Positions 38,598-51,286 of a stretch of 64,000 nt of DNA are shown piece after piece; within the stretch, counting starts at the first letter, position 1; each line of letters starts with the position of its first letter. Source of the stretch: Xiashengella succiniciproducens (GTDB taxonomy: Bacteria; Bacteroidota; Bacteroidia; Bacteroidales; Marinilabiliaceae); NCBI RefSeq assembly GCF_023674465.1, contig NZ_CP098400.1:2942801-3006800 (forward strand). The letters are read 5' to 3'. The notes under the pieces were generated by a model. It was not told the origin of the DNA. It saw only the letters and a program-made list of their open reading frames with translations, and did not search any database. A program made the position numbers and the translations under genes.

Positions 38598-39890
38598 TTA
38601 GACAAAGAACTTTATTATAAATAATACTGCCAGTATATACATAACAACTGAAATTTCCTTTGTTCTTCCAGTCAGAAGCTTCAGTATTACATATGAAAGC
38701 ATACCGAATACTATACCTTCAGCAATACTGTACGCAAGAGGCATCATGATAACTGCAAGGAATGCAGGTATTGATTCAGTATAGTCTTCAAAATTGATCT
38801 TAACAATAGAAGCTGCCATGAAAGATCCCACAAGAATAAGTGCAGGAGCAGTAGCTGCACCTGGAACCATCAGGAAGATTGGAGCCAGAAACAGGGCAAG
38901 TGCAAACATACCTGCAGTGCTAAGAGCAGTAAGTCCAGTTCTACCTCCTTCAGCAACACCTGAAGCACTTTCAACATAGGTAGTAACAGTTGAAGTACCC
39001 ATAACTGCACCAAATGTAGTACCAATAGCATCAGCCATAAGAGCTTGCTTTGCTCTAGGTACTTTTCCGTCCTTTTCAAGCATACCTGCCTTAGAAGTTA
39101 CTCCAACAAGTGTTCCTACTGTATCAAAGATATCAACAAACAGGAAGGTAATTACTACAACCAGCATGTCTGTTGAGAATATCTCTGAGAATTGTATTTT
39201 CATAAAAATTGGAGAAATGGAGGGTGGCAAACTTATCCAACTACTGTCGGGAAGCTGAGTAACTCCAAAAGGAATTCCAATAATTGTAGAGGCAAAAATC
39301 CCAATAAGAAGGGCTCCCTTAACTTTCAATGCAAGCAGTACACCGGTAATAATCAGACCTGCCAATGCAATAAGAGCTCCGCTGTTACCAATATTACCCA
39401 AGGAAATCAAAGTTGCACTATTGTCAACAATGATACCGGCATTCTGAAGGCCAATAAAGGCAATGAACAAACCAATACCTGCTGAAATTGCATATTTGAG
39501 GTTCAATGGTATCGAATTAACTATGGCTTCCCTTATATTAAAGAAGCTCATCAGAATAAAAATGATACCTTCAAGAAATACAGCAGTAAGAGCAAACTGC
39601 CAGCTGTGGCCCATAGCAAGAACTACAGTAAATGCAAAGAAAGCATTAAGTCCCATACCTGGAGCAAGTGCAAAGGGCAATTTAGCCCAAAGTGCCATTA
39701 CAAGAGTACCAAACAAAGCAGACAAAGCAGTGGCTGTAAAGAGCGCATTAGCATCCATGCCTGTTGCTGACAGAATGCTTGGATTGACGGCCAGAATATA
39801 GGCCATCGTCATAAATGTGGTAATACCAGCTACGATCTCAGTACGTATCGAGGTATTGTTTTCCTTTAATTTAAAGAATCTTTCCAGCAT
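38598..39890 (-). CDS. NCS2 family purine (hypoxanthine/guanine/adenine) permease
   Basis: Inner-membrane proton-linked nucleobase importer. The 430-residue protein has about 12-14 hydrophobic segments and the AzgA-type signatures: TEIVAGITTFMTMAYILAVNPSIL (18-41), APGMGLNAFFAF, LFVDIFDTVGTLVGV and GTSTVTTYVESASGVAEGGRTGL. These mark the purine, not the uracil/xanthine, branch. Exact base preference cannot be read. It lies 18 bp after the DUF5020 gene on the same strand, suggesting that the outer-membrane and inner-membrane steps of purine uptake are co-expressed. Confidence 0.93.
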   Translation of the reverse strand: MLERFFKLKENNTSIRTEIVAGITTFMTMAYILAVNPSILSATGMDANALFTATALSALFGTLVMALWAKLPFALAPGMGLNAFFAFTVVLAMGHSWQFALTAVFLEGIIFILMSFFNIREAIVNSIPLNLKYAISAGIGLFIAFIGLQNAGIIVDNSATLISLGNIGNSGALIALAGLIITGVLLALKVKGALLIGIFASTIIGIPFGVTQLPDSSWISLPPSISPIFMKIQFSEIFSTDMLVVVITFLFVDIFDTVGTLVGVTSKAGMLEKDGKVPRAKQALMADAIGTTFGAVMGTSTVTTYVESASGVAEGGRTGLTALSTAGMFALALFLAPIFLMVPGAATAPALILVGSFMAASIVKINFEDYTESIPAFLAVIMMPLAYSIAEGIVFGMLSYVILKLLTGRTKEISVVMYILAVLFIIKFFV

Positions 39891-39908
39891 AATCTACGCT
39901 ATTATTAG

Positions 39909-40565
39909 TTAGAAGGTCCATTTAACAGCCAAAGTCGGGCTTACGCGGAATCCCTCAACAATAAAGTTATTTGCCAATTCTACTTCTCCACCTGCTGAGA
40001 AATGCTCTCCAAAGTTATACCACAACTGGGGTTCGCTCAGGAAAACAAAGTCTGTACCCAACCATGATTTCTCTTCCTTCCAGAAATCGGCAAAACCCGA
40101 GAAAGTAACAGCGTTATTAAACAATTGAATTGTCCAGACTCCGGTTAACTGAAATGAAGCATTATTTACATCATCATCAATATACTTATATAAACCTTGT
40201 AAAGTAAAGATCTTAGAAAAGTCAGCACTGTTCCAGGTATATTGTGCACCAGCAAGCCATGCATTATTAACATAGGTTCCTCCGTTATACTCTGCTTGCA
40301 AGGCAAATGGAGAATCCCAAAATTTAAGAGCCCTGGCAATTTCCATGTAGGAGAATGAAACTGAATTTCCAGCATCAGTATCATGATCCATATCTACAAA
40401 GAAAAATGTACTACCCCATTGGTCGGGCTTAAACATTTCGATAGTAGTAGTCACATAACCACGATCCTCTCCCATATCGTAGTGGACCTGTAAGTTTTGA
40501 GCGCTTACCATGGATGTTCCCAAGCCCATTGCAAGCATCAGCACAACTGCAATTTTCTTCATCAT
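39909..40565 (-). CDS. DUF5020 family, Tsx-like outer-membrane channel protein
   Basis: A 218-residue protein with a signal peptide (1-22, ending VSAQ) and a beta-rich body of alternating hydrophobic strands ending in a Phe (VKWTF), typical of small outer-membrane barrels. The opening NLQVHYDMGEDRGYVTTTIEMFKPDQWGSTFFFVDMD matches the DUF5020 group, which looks like the nucleoside channel Tsx. A role in letting purines or nucleosides through the outer membrane is inferred from the permease gene that follows after 18 bp. A -7-like box sits 44 bp upstream. Confidence 0.78.
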   Translation of the reverse strand: MMKKIAVVLMLAMGLGTSMVSAQNLQVHYDMGEDRGYVTTTIEMFKPDQWGSTFFFVDMDHDTDAGNSVSFSYMEIARALKFWDSPFALQAEYNGGTYVNNAWLAGAQYTWNSADFSKIFTLQGLYKYIDDDVNNASFQLTGVWTIQLFNNAVTFSGFADFWKEEKSWLGTDFVFLSEPQLWYNFGEHFSAGGEVELANNFIVEGFRVSPTLAVKWTF

Positions 40566-40609
40566 TCAGGTTATTTAACAAGTTAGTATTGAGTTGAATT
40601 TATAAGCGC

Positions 40610-40640
40610 CAAAAGTAATTAAATATCCAAATACTCCTAA
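40610..40640 (-). promoter_or_regulatory. Candidate promoter for the DUF5020-permease operon
   Basis: On the minus strand TTAG (40637-40640), 19 bp, TACTTTTG (40610-40617); good -7 box, imperfect -33. Confidence 0.42.
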
Positions 40641-40817
40641 TATGTTTTATCAGATTTTAGTCTCACCCCCTGATTTTGACAAGGCCTCCCCTGAATAACA
40701 TAACAAAACTGAAAATCAATACAGTTTTTTGCCAGGGGATGCAAATGAATGGGGTCACATTCTTAAATAAGACATTTTTTAACATTATGCGAGCTTTATA
40801 AAAGGGGGATACAACAA

Positions 40818-40851
40818 AAAAGCCGGTCCAGATTGCTCTGAGCCGGCTTTT
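40818..40851. terminator. Second terminator downstream of the rRNA operon
   Basis: AAAAGCCGG (40818-40826) pairs with CCGGCTTTT (40843-40851), with CAGA/TCTG inside, and A/T runs on both sides. Confidence 0.8.
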
Positions 40852-40853
40852 GT

Positions 40854-40890
40854 AAAAAAATAAGAGGCTGCCCTTTATCGGACAGCCTCT
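40854..40890 (-). terminator. First terminator of the rRNA operon
   Basis: On the minus strand GAGGCTGTCC pairs with GGGCAGCCTC around GATAAA, then a T-rich run. Same design as the terminator at 38541-38574. Confidence 0.85.
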
Positions 40891-40900
40891 CTCTTGTAAG

Positions 40901-41011
40901 ATGGGCGGCGACCTACTCTCCCGTTTTTACGCAGTACCATCGGCGCGGCAGGGCTTAACTTCTCTGTTCGGTATGGGAAGAGGTGGATCCCCTGCGCTAT
41001 AGCCACCTAAA
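40901..41011 (-). rRNA. rrf: 5S ribosomal RNA
   Basis: Minus-strand sequence begins TTAGGTGGCTATAGCGCAGG and contains the typical CCATACCGAACAGAGAAGTTAAGCC core and GGGAGAGTAGGTCGCCGCC end; about 111 nt. Ends are set by comparison with known 5S genes and may be off by a few bases. Confidence 0.93.
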
Positions 41012-41112
41012 TATCTTAGAGTTTGTACTCTCTCTTTGTTCATTGCTACAACCTTCGTCGTAGTGATATCTTAACATATTGATTACAAGATAAAGACTTG
41101 AGACTAAAATAC

Positions 41113-43943
<2,831 letters not shown>

Positions 43944-44025
43944 TGCTTTAGCATTTTTTTCCTCTAGTCTTTCTCTTGTAATTCAATATGTCAATGATCG
44001 TTCTGCACTCTTACTTTGTGCTGTG

Positions 44026-44099
44026 TAGTCCTGCGCAGAGTTGAACTGCGGACCTCTACATTATCAGTGTAGCGCTCTAACCAACTGAGCTACAGGACT
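44026..44099 (-). tRNA. tRNA-Ile (GAT) in the 16S-23S spacer
   Basis: On the minus strand AGTCCTG pairs with CAGGACT as acceptor stem, followed by the D-arm TAGCTCAGTTGGTTAGAGC and the anticodon stem CTACA/TGTAG with loop CTGATAA, anticodon GAT (44063-44065). CCA is not encoded, unlike the tRNA-Cys in this window. It is the only tRNA in the spacer; the usual tRNA-Ala is absent. Confidence 0.96.
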
Positions 44100-44210
44100 G
44101 AGTAGTGCTCGGTAGAGCAGTGTTATGATAATGATGCAATACCATAAGAAAAGACATTCAAGCTGATTTCCTTCGCTTTTTCTCAGGAAGATCTTTACTT
44201 AAGCTCTCCA

Positions 44211-45737
<1,527 letters not shown>

Positions 45738-46123
45738 ATGAAAAGTTTTTAAAAATATTATCTGGGCTCAATTCTAATCTTCCTCAAAGGAATTACGCTT
45801 TCCTGTCTTTTCTTTTTAGGTATTGCATCAATATTTTCAAAGATCGTTATTCTATTCACTAAGCGCCTTGCCATCTGCAAAGCGGGTGCAAAAATACGCA
45901 TTATTCTATCCCCTCCAAATATTTCCTGACTAAATTTTGTGAAGATTTTATGCCCCGCAAATCAAGATTCTACTAATCAATCATATAATCATGGAATATT
46001 TTTTGCAATCAATTAAAGAAAAATCAAAACATGCTACCCGTATGCATCAAATAGCACATTTATATCTCGATTACGTATATTTGAAAATCATTGTTATAAA
46101 CCAATTGCTAATAAGCCAATATT
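45738..46123. other. 386-bp gap: rRNA leader and promoter region, upstream of the S41 gene
   Basis: Left part (45738-45885) is the 16S leader with processing sequence; then comes the rRNA promoter (45889-45919). The right part is A/T-rich and carries a -7-like TATATTTG at 46077-46084 that may serve the S41 protease gene. No gene is seen. Confidence 0.65.
45889..45919 (-). promoter_or_regulatory. rRNA operon promoter
   Basis: On the minus strand TTTG (45916-45919), exactly 19 bp, TATTTTTG (45889-45896): a perfect match to the Bacteroidetes primary sigma consensus TTTG-N19-TAnnTTTG. Transcription should start near 45883, about 146 nt before the mature 16S. Confidence 0.8.
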
Positions 46124-47518
46124 ATGAAGGCATTTTCAAAACTCAGGATATTACACATGACATTGGCAGCAACCATCTTGTTTACGATGGTTTCATGTGA
46201 AGATGACGAAGTCCCCAAAAAGGACAATAATAGTCAGGAAGTCGACATTGTTGAGATCAACGGTTTCATATATACGAATATGAATATCTATTACTACTGG
46301 AATCTGGATATGCCAAAAATAGACTATCGTACAGAGACCAATCCTGAAATGTACTTTTATAAACTAATAAAGCAACCTGAGGACAGATACTCTTTTATTA
46401 CTGACGATGTTGAGGAATTAGAGAAGTATTTTGATGGGGTTGTAAAAAGCCCCGGGTATTCAGTACAGCCATATTACTTCGAACAGGGTTCCAAGCAGAT
46501 TATTGTTTTCGTAGAGTATGTGTACGCCAACTCTCCGGCAAGCGAGGCCGGACTGAAGCGGGGAGATATGATATACAAGATTAATGACCAGATTTTAGAC
46601 GATCAGAACTACATAACGTTGTTAAGCCTTGAAGAAAAAGTTATTACTCTTGGTACTATCGTCCAGGGAGAGATAGTCGAGCTTTCTCCCAAGGTTACAG
46701 TGAAAGACAAGGAAAACCTCGTTCAGAACCCAATAGTGGCTACTAACATTATCGAGGAGGGCGGACATAAAACCGGTTATCTTGCCTATACCAGCTTTAT
46801 TGCAAACTATGATGACCACCTTGCAAGTGTTTTCCAACAGTTTAAGGCAGCAGGAGTGACTGACCTTGTTTTGGACCTACGGTACAACGGTGGCGGTTAT
46901 GTATCCTCAGCTCAGAAACTTGCATCTATGATTGCACCGGCCTCCGTTAATGGTGAAGTTCTTATGTATCAAAAATTCAATTTCCTCCTTAAATCAATCA
47001 ATGACACCCTGCTTTTCAAAGTAGACAAGGCTTCTAACCTTGATCTTGACAGAGTATATATCCTTACTACAGGAGGAACAGCTTCAGCAAGTGAGATTAT
47101 TATCTATGGCCTTGAACCCTATATGGAAGTCATCCAGATTGGAGAAACCACCTATGGCAAATACCATGGTTCGATCACAATTAGCGATAACGACATCGAA
47201 CCAGAAAAACGCAGACACTCATGGGCTATTCAACCCATTGTAATGGAAAGTGATAATGCAAACAGCAGTATTGATTATCTAAGCGGCATGAAGCCTGATT
47301 TTGAAATGAAGGATAATTATTACAACGCTGACCTCGGTGATCCGGAAGAACACTTCCTTGCTGCTGCACTTGAACATATTTACACAGGTACAATCAGTGA
47401 AGAAACACTTAAAACTGTAAGTCTGAAAAGTTCCGGCATTATATCTAAGCCAGTGATGTCTCTCGTGAATCCTTTGTATGGGACAATGCTCGTGGAAACT
47501 CCATCACTTGATAAGTAA
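46124..47518 (+). CDS. S41 family (CtpA-like) serine protease, surface-type lipoprotein
   Basis: A 464-residue protein with a signal ending in a lipobox cysteine (FTMVSC, C25) followed at once by acidic EDDE, like the acidic tag that sends Bacteroidota lipoproteins to the cell surface. Next comes an N-terminal helical part (INGFIYTNMNIYYYWN), a PDZ domain (about 135-205, SPASEAGLKRGDMIYKIND), and the S41 catalytic core with DLRYNGGGY, the catalytic serine in GGTASASE (S321) and a lysine in TTYGKYHG (about 346). The active residues appear intact. It stands alone between the rRNA operon and the Mla genes. Substrate unknown. Confidence 0.88.
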   Translation: MKAFSKLRILHMTLAATILFTMVSCEDDEVPKKDNNSQEVDIVEINGFIYTNMNIYYYWNLDMPKIDYRTETNPEMYFYKLIKQPEDRYSFITDDVEELEKYFDGVVKSPGYSVQPYYFEQGSKQIIVFVEYVYANSPASEAGLKRGDMIYKINDQILDDQNYITLLSLEEKVITLGTIVQGEIVELSPKVTVKDKENLVQNPIVATNIIEEGGHKTGYLAYTSFIANYDDHLASVFQQFKAAGVTDLVLDLRYNGGGYVSSAQKLASMIAPASVNGEVLMYQKFNFLLKSINDTLLFKVDKASNLDLDRVYILTTGGTASASEIIIYGLEPYMEVIQIGETTYGKYHGSITISDNDIEPEKRRHSWAIQPIVMESDNANSSIDYLSGMKPDFEMKDNYYNADLGDPEEHFLAAALEHIYTGTISEETLKTVSLKSSGIISKPVMSLVNPLYGTMLVETPSLDK

Positions 47519-47549
47519 CCTGGTAAAGTGCATAACTAAGCATAAAAAC

Positions 47550-47583
47550 AACAGCCCCGATCTGCCTATCGGGGCTGTTTTTA
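47550..47583. terminator. Bidirectional terminator between the S41 gene and mlaF
   Basis: AACAGCCCCGAT (47550-47561) pairs with ATCGGGGCTGTT (47568-47579), 12 bp, with an A-run before and a T-run after. Confidence 0.88.
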
Positions 47584-47616
47584 TTCTCTCTAATTATCAA
47601 CCTTATCACTAGCGAT

Positions 47617-48369
47617 TTATAGTCTGTCCCTTATTGTTTTGAAAAATTTTGAAGCAAAAATAAAGTCGTTAAGTTCCTTATTCTCGCTGTGCAGTATTTC
47701 TTCCTTAGATCCTTCCCAGTACTTCTCTCCGTTGTAAATAAAAATAATATTCTCCCCAATACCCAAAACAGAGTTCATATCATGGGTATTTATTATAGTG
47801 GTTATATTATACTCCTTGGTAATCTCATGTATCAGTTCATCAATCACTATGGCAGTCCGGGGATCAAGACCGGAGTTGGGCTCATCGCAAAAAAGATAAC
47901 GGGGATTCAAGGCAATTGCCCGTGCAATTGCCACACGTTTTTGCATACCTCCACTTATCTCAGAAGGATAAAGGTGGTTGACATTAATCAGATTGACCCT
48001 GTTAAGACAAAAATTTGCCCTTTCCCTTCTTTCCTCCAAACTCATTTCGGTAAACATATCGAGAGGAAAGCGTACATTCTCCTCCACTGTCATTGAGTCA
48101 AAAAGTGCCGACCCCTGAAAAAGCATGCCAATCTCCTTCCTAAGATCACCTCTTTCCTTATCTGACATTGCTGTGAAGTTTCTCTTATTGTAATACACCG
48201 AACCAGTATCGGGCTTATGCAGACCAACAAGTGATTTAAGCAACACTGTTTTCCCAGAACCGCTCTGACCTATTATCAGGTTAGTGCTTCCTGCCCTGAA
48301 AACTGCATTTATATCCTTTAGTACGACCTTGCCGTCGAATGATTTGTTTATATTAACCGCCTCTATCAT
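47617..48369 (-). CDS. ABC transporter ATP-binding protein, MlaF-like
   Basis: Cytoplasmic ATPase of the phospholipid transport system that keeps outer-membrane lipid asymmetry. The 250-residue protein has Walker A GQSGSGKT (34-41), Q-loop LFQGSALFDSMTV, signature SGGMQKRVAIARA, Walker B YLFCDEP with NSGLDPRTA, and the switch histidine in NTHDM. The SALFDSMTVEENV stretch is typical of MlaF-type proteins. It overlaps the MlaE-like permease gene by 4 bp, showing translational coupling. The substrate-binding MlaD gene is not next to it. Confidence 0.9.
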   Translation of the reverse strand: MIEAVNINKSFDGKVVLKDINAVFRAGSTNLIIGQSGSGKTVLLKSLVGLHKPDTGSVYYNKRNFTAMSDKERGDLRKEIGMLFQGSALFDSMTVEENVRFPLDMFTEMSLEERRERANFCLNRVNLINVNHLYPSEISGGMQKRVAIARAIALNPRYLFCDEPNSGLDPRTAIVIDELIHEITKEYNITTIINTHDMNSVLGIGENIIFIYNGEKYWEGSKEEILHSENKELNDFIFASKFFKTIRDRL

Positions 48370-49106
48370 GCCAGCATCAATTGAGTAAGAACAAGATTGA
48401 AAAGTAATATTTGTATGCTGCTAACTACAACAGCCTTGGTGCTGCTTTGCCCCACCTCAAGAGATCCGCCCAAAGTATAATATCCCCAATATCCGGCTAT
48501 TGTTGTGATTAGAAAAGCAAAGACCGTTGATTTGATTAGAGCATAAGTAATATAGAAGGGAACAAAGGCATATTGCAATCCATAAATAAAATCTGCCGAG
48601 GTAACTACATCTGCAGTAGTACCGGCCACCCATCCTCCAAAAATCCCTACTCCCATACTAATAACCACAAGTACCGGCATCATCAGAATCATACCAATGA
48701 CCTTGGGTAATACAAGATACCCGGCAGAATTAATCCCCATCACATCCAGCGCATCTATCTGCTCAGTAACCCTCATTGTTCCGATCTGCGAGGCTATATG
48801 AGAACCAACTTTGCCTGCCAGGATAAGTGAAACTACAGTACTTGAAAATTCAAGCAACATTGTGTCACGAGCACCCACACCAAGCGTATACTTAGGTATA
48901 ATCGGAATCTCAAGATTGTATGCAAGCTGAAGGGTAATAACAGCACCCATAAAAAAGGAGATTATCACAACTATACCCACCGAACTGAGGCCAAGTATCT
49001 CCATCTCCTTGCCAATCTGCTTCAGGAAGATACGATGCTTCTCAGGACGGCGAAACACATTACTGAGAAACAAAGCATAACGCCCCAGATGAAAAAGAAA
49101 ATTCAT
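48366..49106 (-). CDS. MlaE family permease
   Basis: Inner-membrane subunit of the Mla-type lipid ABC transporter. The 246-residue protein starts with an amphipathic interfacial helix (RYALFLSNVFRRPEKHR) and has about five hydrophobic segments with the family motifs GLSSVGIVVIISFFMGAVITLQ, LTLAGKVG-like LILAGKVGSHIASQIGTM, TEQIDALDVMGINS and GYYTLGGSLEVGQSSTKAVV. Length is normal. It is the first gene of a two-gene unit with mlaF and is divergent from manC. Confidence 0.92.
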   Translation of the reverse strand: MNFLFHLGRYALFLSNVFRRPEKHRIFLKQIGKEMEILGLSSVGIVVIISFFMGAVITLQLAYNLEIPIIPKYTLGVGARDTMLLEFSSTVVSLILAGKVGSHIASQIGTMRVTEQIDALDVMGINSAGYLVLPKVIGMILMMPVLVVISMGVGIFGGWVAGTTADVVTSADFIYGLQYAFVPFYITYALIKSTVFAFLITTIAGYWGYYTLGGSLEVGQSSTKAVVVSSIQILLFNLVLTQLMLA

Positions 49107-49246
49107 ATTTCGTATATTTAAAGAAAACCTGGCTTAAAACTTGAGGTTCCATTTTACGGAAATGATACGGCAAAAGTACCAAGCACATTACAAATATTAG
49201 TAATTTCGTTACATAAAATACAATATTACCAAATAAAACAAGTAAA

Positions 49247-50335
49247 ATGAGGAATAACACTTATTGTGTAATTATGGCCGGAGGAGTCGGGAGCCGATTC
49301 TGGCCATTAAGCAAAAGCTCCACTCCAAAGCAGTTTCTTGACATCCTGGGTACAGGTAAAAGTTTGCTCAGGCAAACTTTTGAGAGATTTATCCCTATTT
49401 GTAAACCGGAGAATTTTCTTATTGTTACCAGTTCCGAATATGGATCCAAAGTACTTGAGCAATTACCCGAGATTTCCCCTTCTCAGGTACTAAAGGAACC
49501 CTTCCGTCGTAATACAGCACCATGTATTGCCTATGCTAATTCATGGATACGAAGCAGGGAAAAGGATGCAAATATCATCGTTAGCCCGGCCGACCATTTA
49601 ATAATAGATGAACAAAACTTCCTGGCTTCTATTCAAAGAGGCCTCGAGTTTGTAGAAAACAATCAGGCTCTCCTTACGCTGGGTATCAAACCTCACAGAC
49701 CCGAAACGGGTTACGGCTATATACAGGTGGGCAATGGTCTGAAAAATGAACATCCTTCATTTTTTAAGGTAAAAACCTTTACTGAGAAACCCAATGCAGA
49801 ACTTGCAAGGGTATTTTACGAAAGTGGAGAGTTTTTCTGGAACAGTGGAATCTTCCTATGGAGACTTGAATCCATCGACAAGGCTTTCGCTGAAAGCCTG
49901 CCAGACATACAGTCATTGTTCAGAAAACTCGACAGTGAAATTGGCAAGCCTTCAGAGACACAAGCCCTAAATGACATCTATGTAGATTGTCAAAACATCT
50001 CAATCGACTACGGTGTGATGGAGAAAGCTCAAAATGTCTATGTCCAGACTGTCAGCTTCGGTTGGTCAGACCTTGGGACATGGTCCTCTCTTTATGACTA
50101 CTCCAACCTCGACAAAGACAAGAATGCATTAATAAGTGGCGATGTTCTGCTTTACGAAACATCAGGCAGCATTATCAACATACCTACCTCAAAGGTCGCA
50201 GTTATAAAAGGCCTAAAAGACTATATTGTAGTGGACTCAGGCGAAGCCTTGCTAATATGCCCCAAAGACAGTGAACAACAGATCAGGCAGTTTACAAATG
50301 ATATAAAGACCGAATTCGGAGACAAGGTGCTGTAG
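49247..50335 (+). CDS. manC: Mannose-1-phosphate guanylyltransferase
   Basis: Makes GDP-mannose, the donor for mannose, fucose and related sugars in surface polysaccharides. The 362-residue protein has the nucleotidyl-transferase signature AGGVGSRFWPLSKSSTPKQF (11-30), the SPADHLI motif, KPHRPETGYGYIQ, FTEKPN and FFWNSGIFLWR. The C-terminal left-handed helix is short and there is no phosphomannose isomerase cupin domain, so it is single-function, as usual in Bacteroidota. It stands alone, divergent from mlaE and convergent with gldN. Confidence 0.94.
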   Translation: MRNNTYCVIMAGGVGSRFWPLSKSSTPKQFLDILGTGKSLLRQTFERFIPICKPENFLIVTSSEYGSKVLEQLPEISPSQVLKEPFRRNTAPCIAYANSWIRSREKDANIIVSPADHLIIDEQNFLASIQRGLEFVENNQALLTLGIKPHRPETGYGYIQVGNGLKNEHPSFFKVKTFTEKPNAELARVFYESGEFFWNSGIFLWRLESIDKAFAESLPDIQSLFRKLDSEIGKPSETQALNDIYVDCQNISIDYGVMEKAQNVYVQTVSFGWSDLGTWSSLYDYSNLDKDKNALISGDVLLYETSGSIINIPTSKVAVIKGLKDYIVVDSGEALLICPKDSEQQIRQFTNDIKTEFGDKVL

Positions 50336-50343
50336 CAAAAAAC

Positions 50344-50373
50344 AAAAAACCGGGCAAAAGCCCGGTTTTTTTT
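50344..50373. terminator. Bidirectional terminator between manC and gldN
   Basis: AACCGGGC pairs with GCCCGGTT around AAAA, with six A before and eight T after. Confidence 0.9.
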
Positions 50374-50399
50374 ATCTCATACAACATCGAGAAAACAAA

Positions 50400-51254
50400 T
50401 TAGAACTCCCAGAGATCATGTTCGAAGTTGAAGATCTCATTCTTGATTCTTTCTGACTCCAATCTTGCATCTACACCTACTGCATAACTTTCAATGCTGC
50501 GGTTGTCATACATATTGGCTTCCTGTACTATGTAGCTACCAAAGTAACGTTTGATAAAGATATCATCGAACGAACGACGTTGAGCATCATTTCCTGCATT
50601 AAACACTTCATAACGTGCCAACAGGTTTCTGGCTTCAGGATAGTTAATCCAGAAAGTCTGACGCCTTACTACCTCACCGTTTTCGTCAACATATTCACGA
50701 ATTGGGCAAAGACCAATGATACGAACGTCCATACGTGAGTAGTTACGATCGAAGAACCACACCTCCTTAACCATTATTTGCTTCACTTCTTCAACACGAA
50801 CTTCACGGGTATAGGTTACCTCTTCGTATAAATTGGTTTCGGGGTTGAAAATTTCACTTACTTCATCAGTAGCCCCCATTCTCTCATTTACCATCTCATA
50901 GCTGATAGGTATTTTAAACTCATCATCATTTATTGAGTACACAGGAAGACCCTCATGTTGGATTCCGTAAAGTAGTATACTGATAAGACTGTAACGATCA
51001 TCCTTAGGAGTTATAGGATAATACAATGGAAGATTCATCCTTTCTCTAAGGTCAATGATTCTCCAAACCCTCTTTGACCATAGAATGTCAGCTTCACGTA
51101 GGGATGGATAAGGCACCGGTTTCTTATTACTAACATGTTCCTTTTCCACAATATTGTCTATTGGTTTGGAAGTACGCTGCGCAGAGCTATCACTAACTGA
51201 TAACGCAACACCCAAAACCACCAGGCCTATGAAATAAATCCACTGTTTTCTCAT
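50400..51254 (-). CDS. gldN: Gliding motility / type IX secretion protein GldN
   Basis: Periplasmic component of the type IX secretion ring complex, associated with GldK and GldM. The 284-residue protein has a signal peptide (1-25) and matches GldN/PorN in YPSLREADILWSKRVWRIIDLREKMN-like sequence (about 49-75), LYYPITPKDDRYSLISILLYGI, VKEVWFFDRNYSRMDVRIIGLCPI and the C-terminal FIKRYFGSYIVQEANMYDNR. It is the last gene of the gldKLMN cluster, 32 bp after gldM. Confidence 0.95.
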   Translation of the reverse strand: MRKQWIYFIGLVVLGVALSVSDSSAQRTSKPIDNIVEKEHVSNKKPVPYPSLREADILWSKRVWRIIDLRERMNLPLYYPITPKDDRYSLISILLYGIQHEGLPVYSINDDEFKIPISYEMVNERMGATDEVSEIFNPETNLYEEVTYTREVRVEEVKQIMVKEVWFFDRNYSRMDVRIIGLCPIREYVDENGEVVRRQTFWINYPEARNLLARYEVFNAGNDAQRRSFDDIFIKRYFGSYIVQEANMYDNRSIESYAVGVDARLESERIKNEIFNFEHDLWEF

Positions 51255-51286
51255 CGTTGTATTGTTTAAATATTTCCTTATTCAAA

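Larger units (their letters stand above)
40566..40900. other. 335-bp gap between the DUF5020 gene and the 5S rRNA gene
   Basis: Contains a candidate promoter for the purine operon near 40610, an A/T-rich stretch with no open frame, and two terminators (40818-40851 and 40854-40890). I checked the leader side for purine-riboswitch-like sequence and saw none. Confidence 0.6.

Noticed and set aside
40566-40820. Possible purine riboswitch upstream of the permease operon
   Set aside because: No conserved loop sequences of the purine aptamer were seen in the leader.
44104-44120. tRNA-like GCTCGGTAGAGC in the rRNA spacer
   Set aside because: It is only a 4-bp hairpin with no acceptor or T-arm around it; not a tRNA or a clear remnant.
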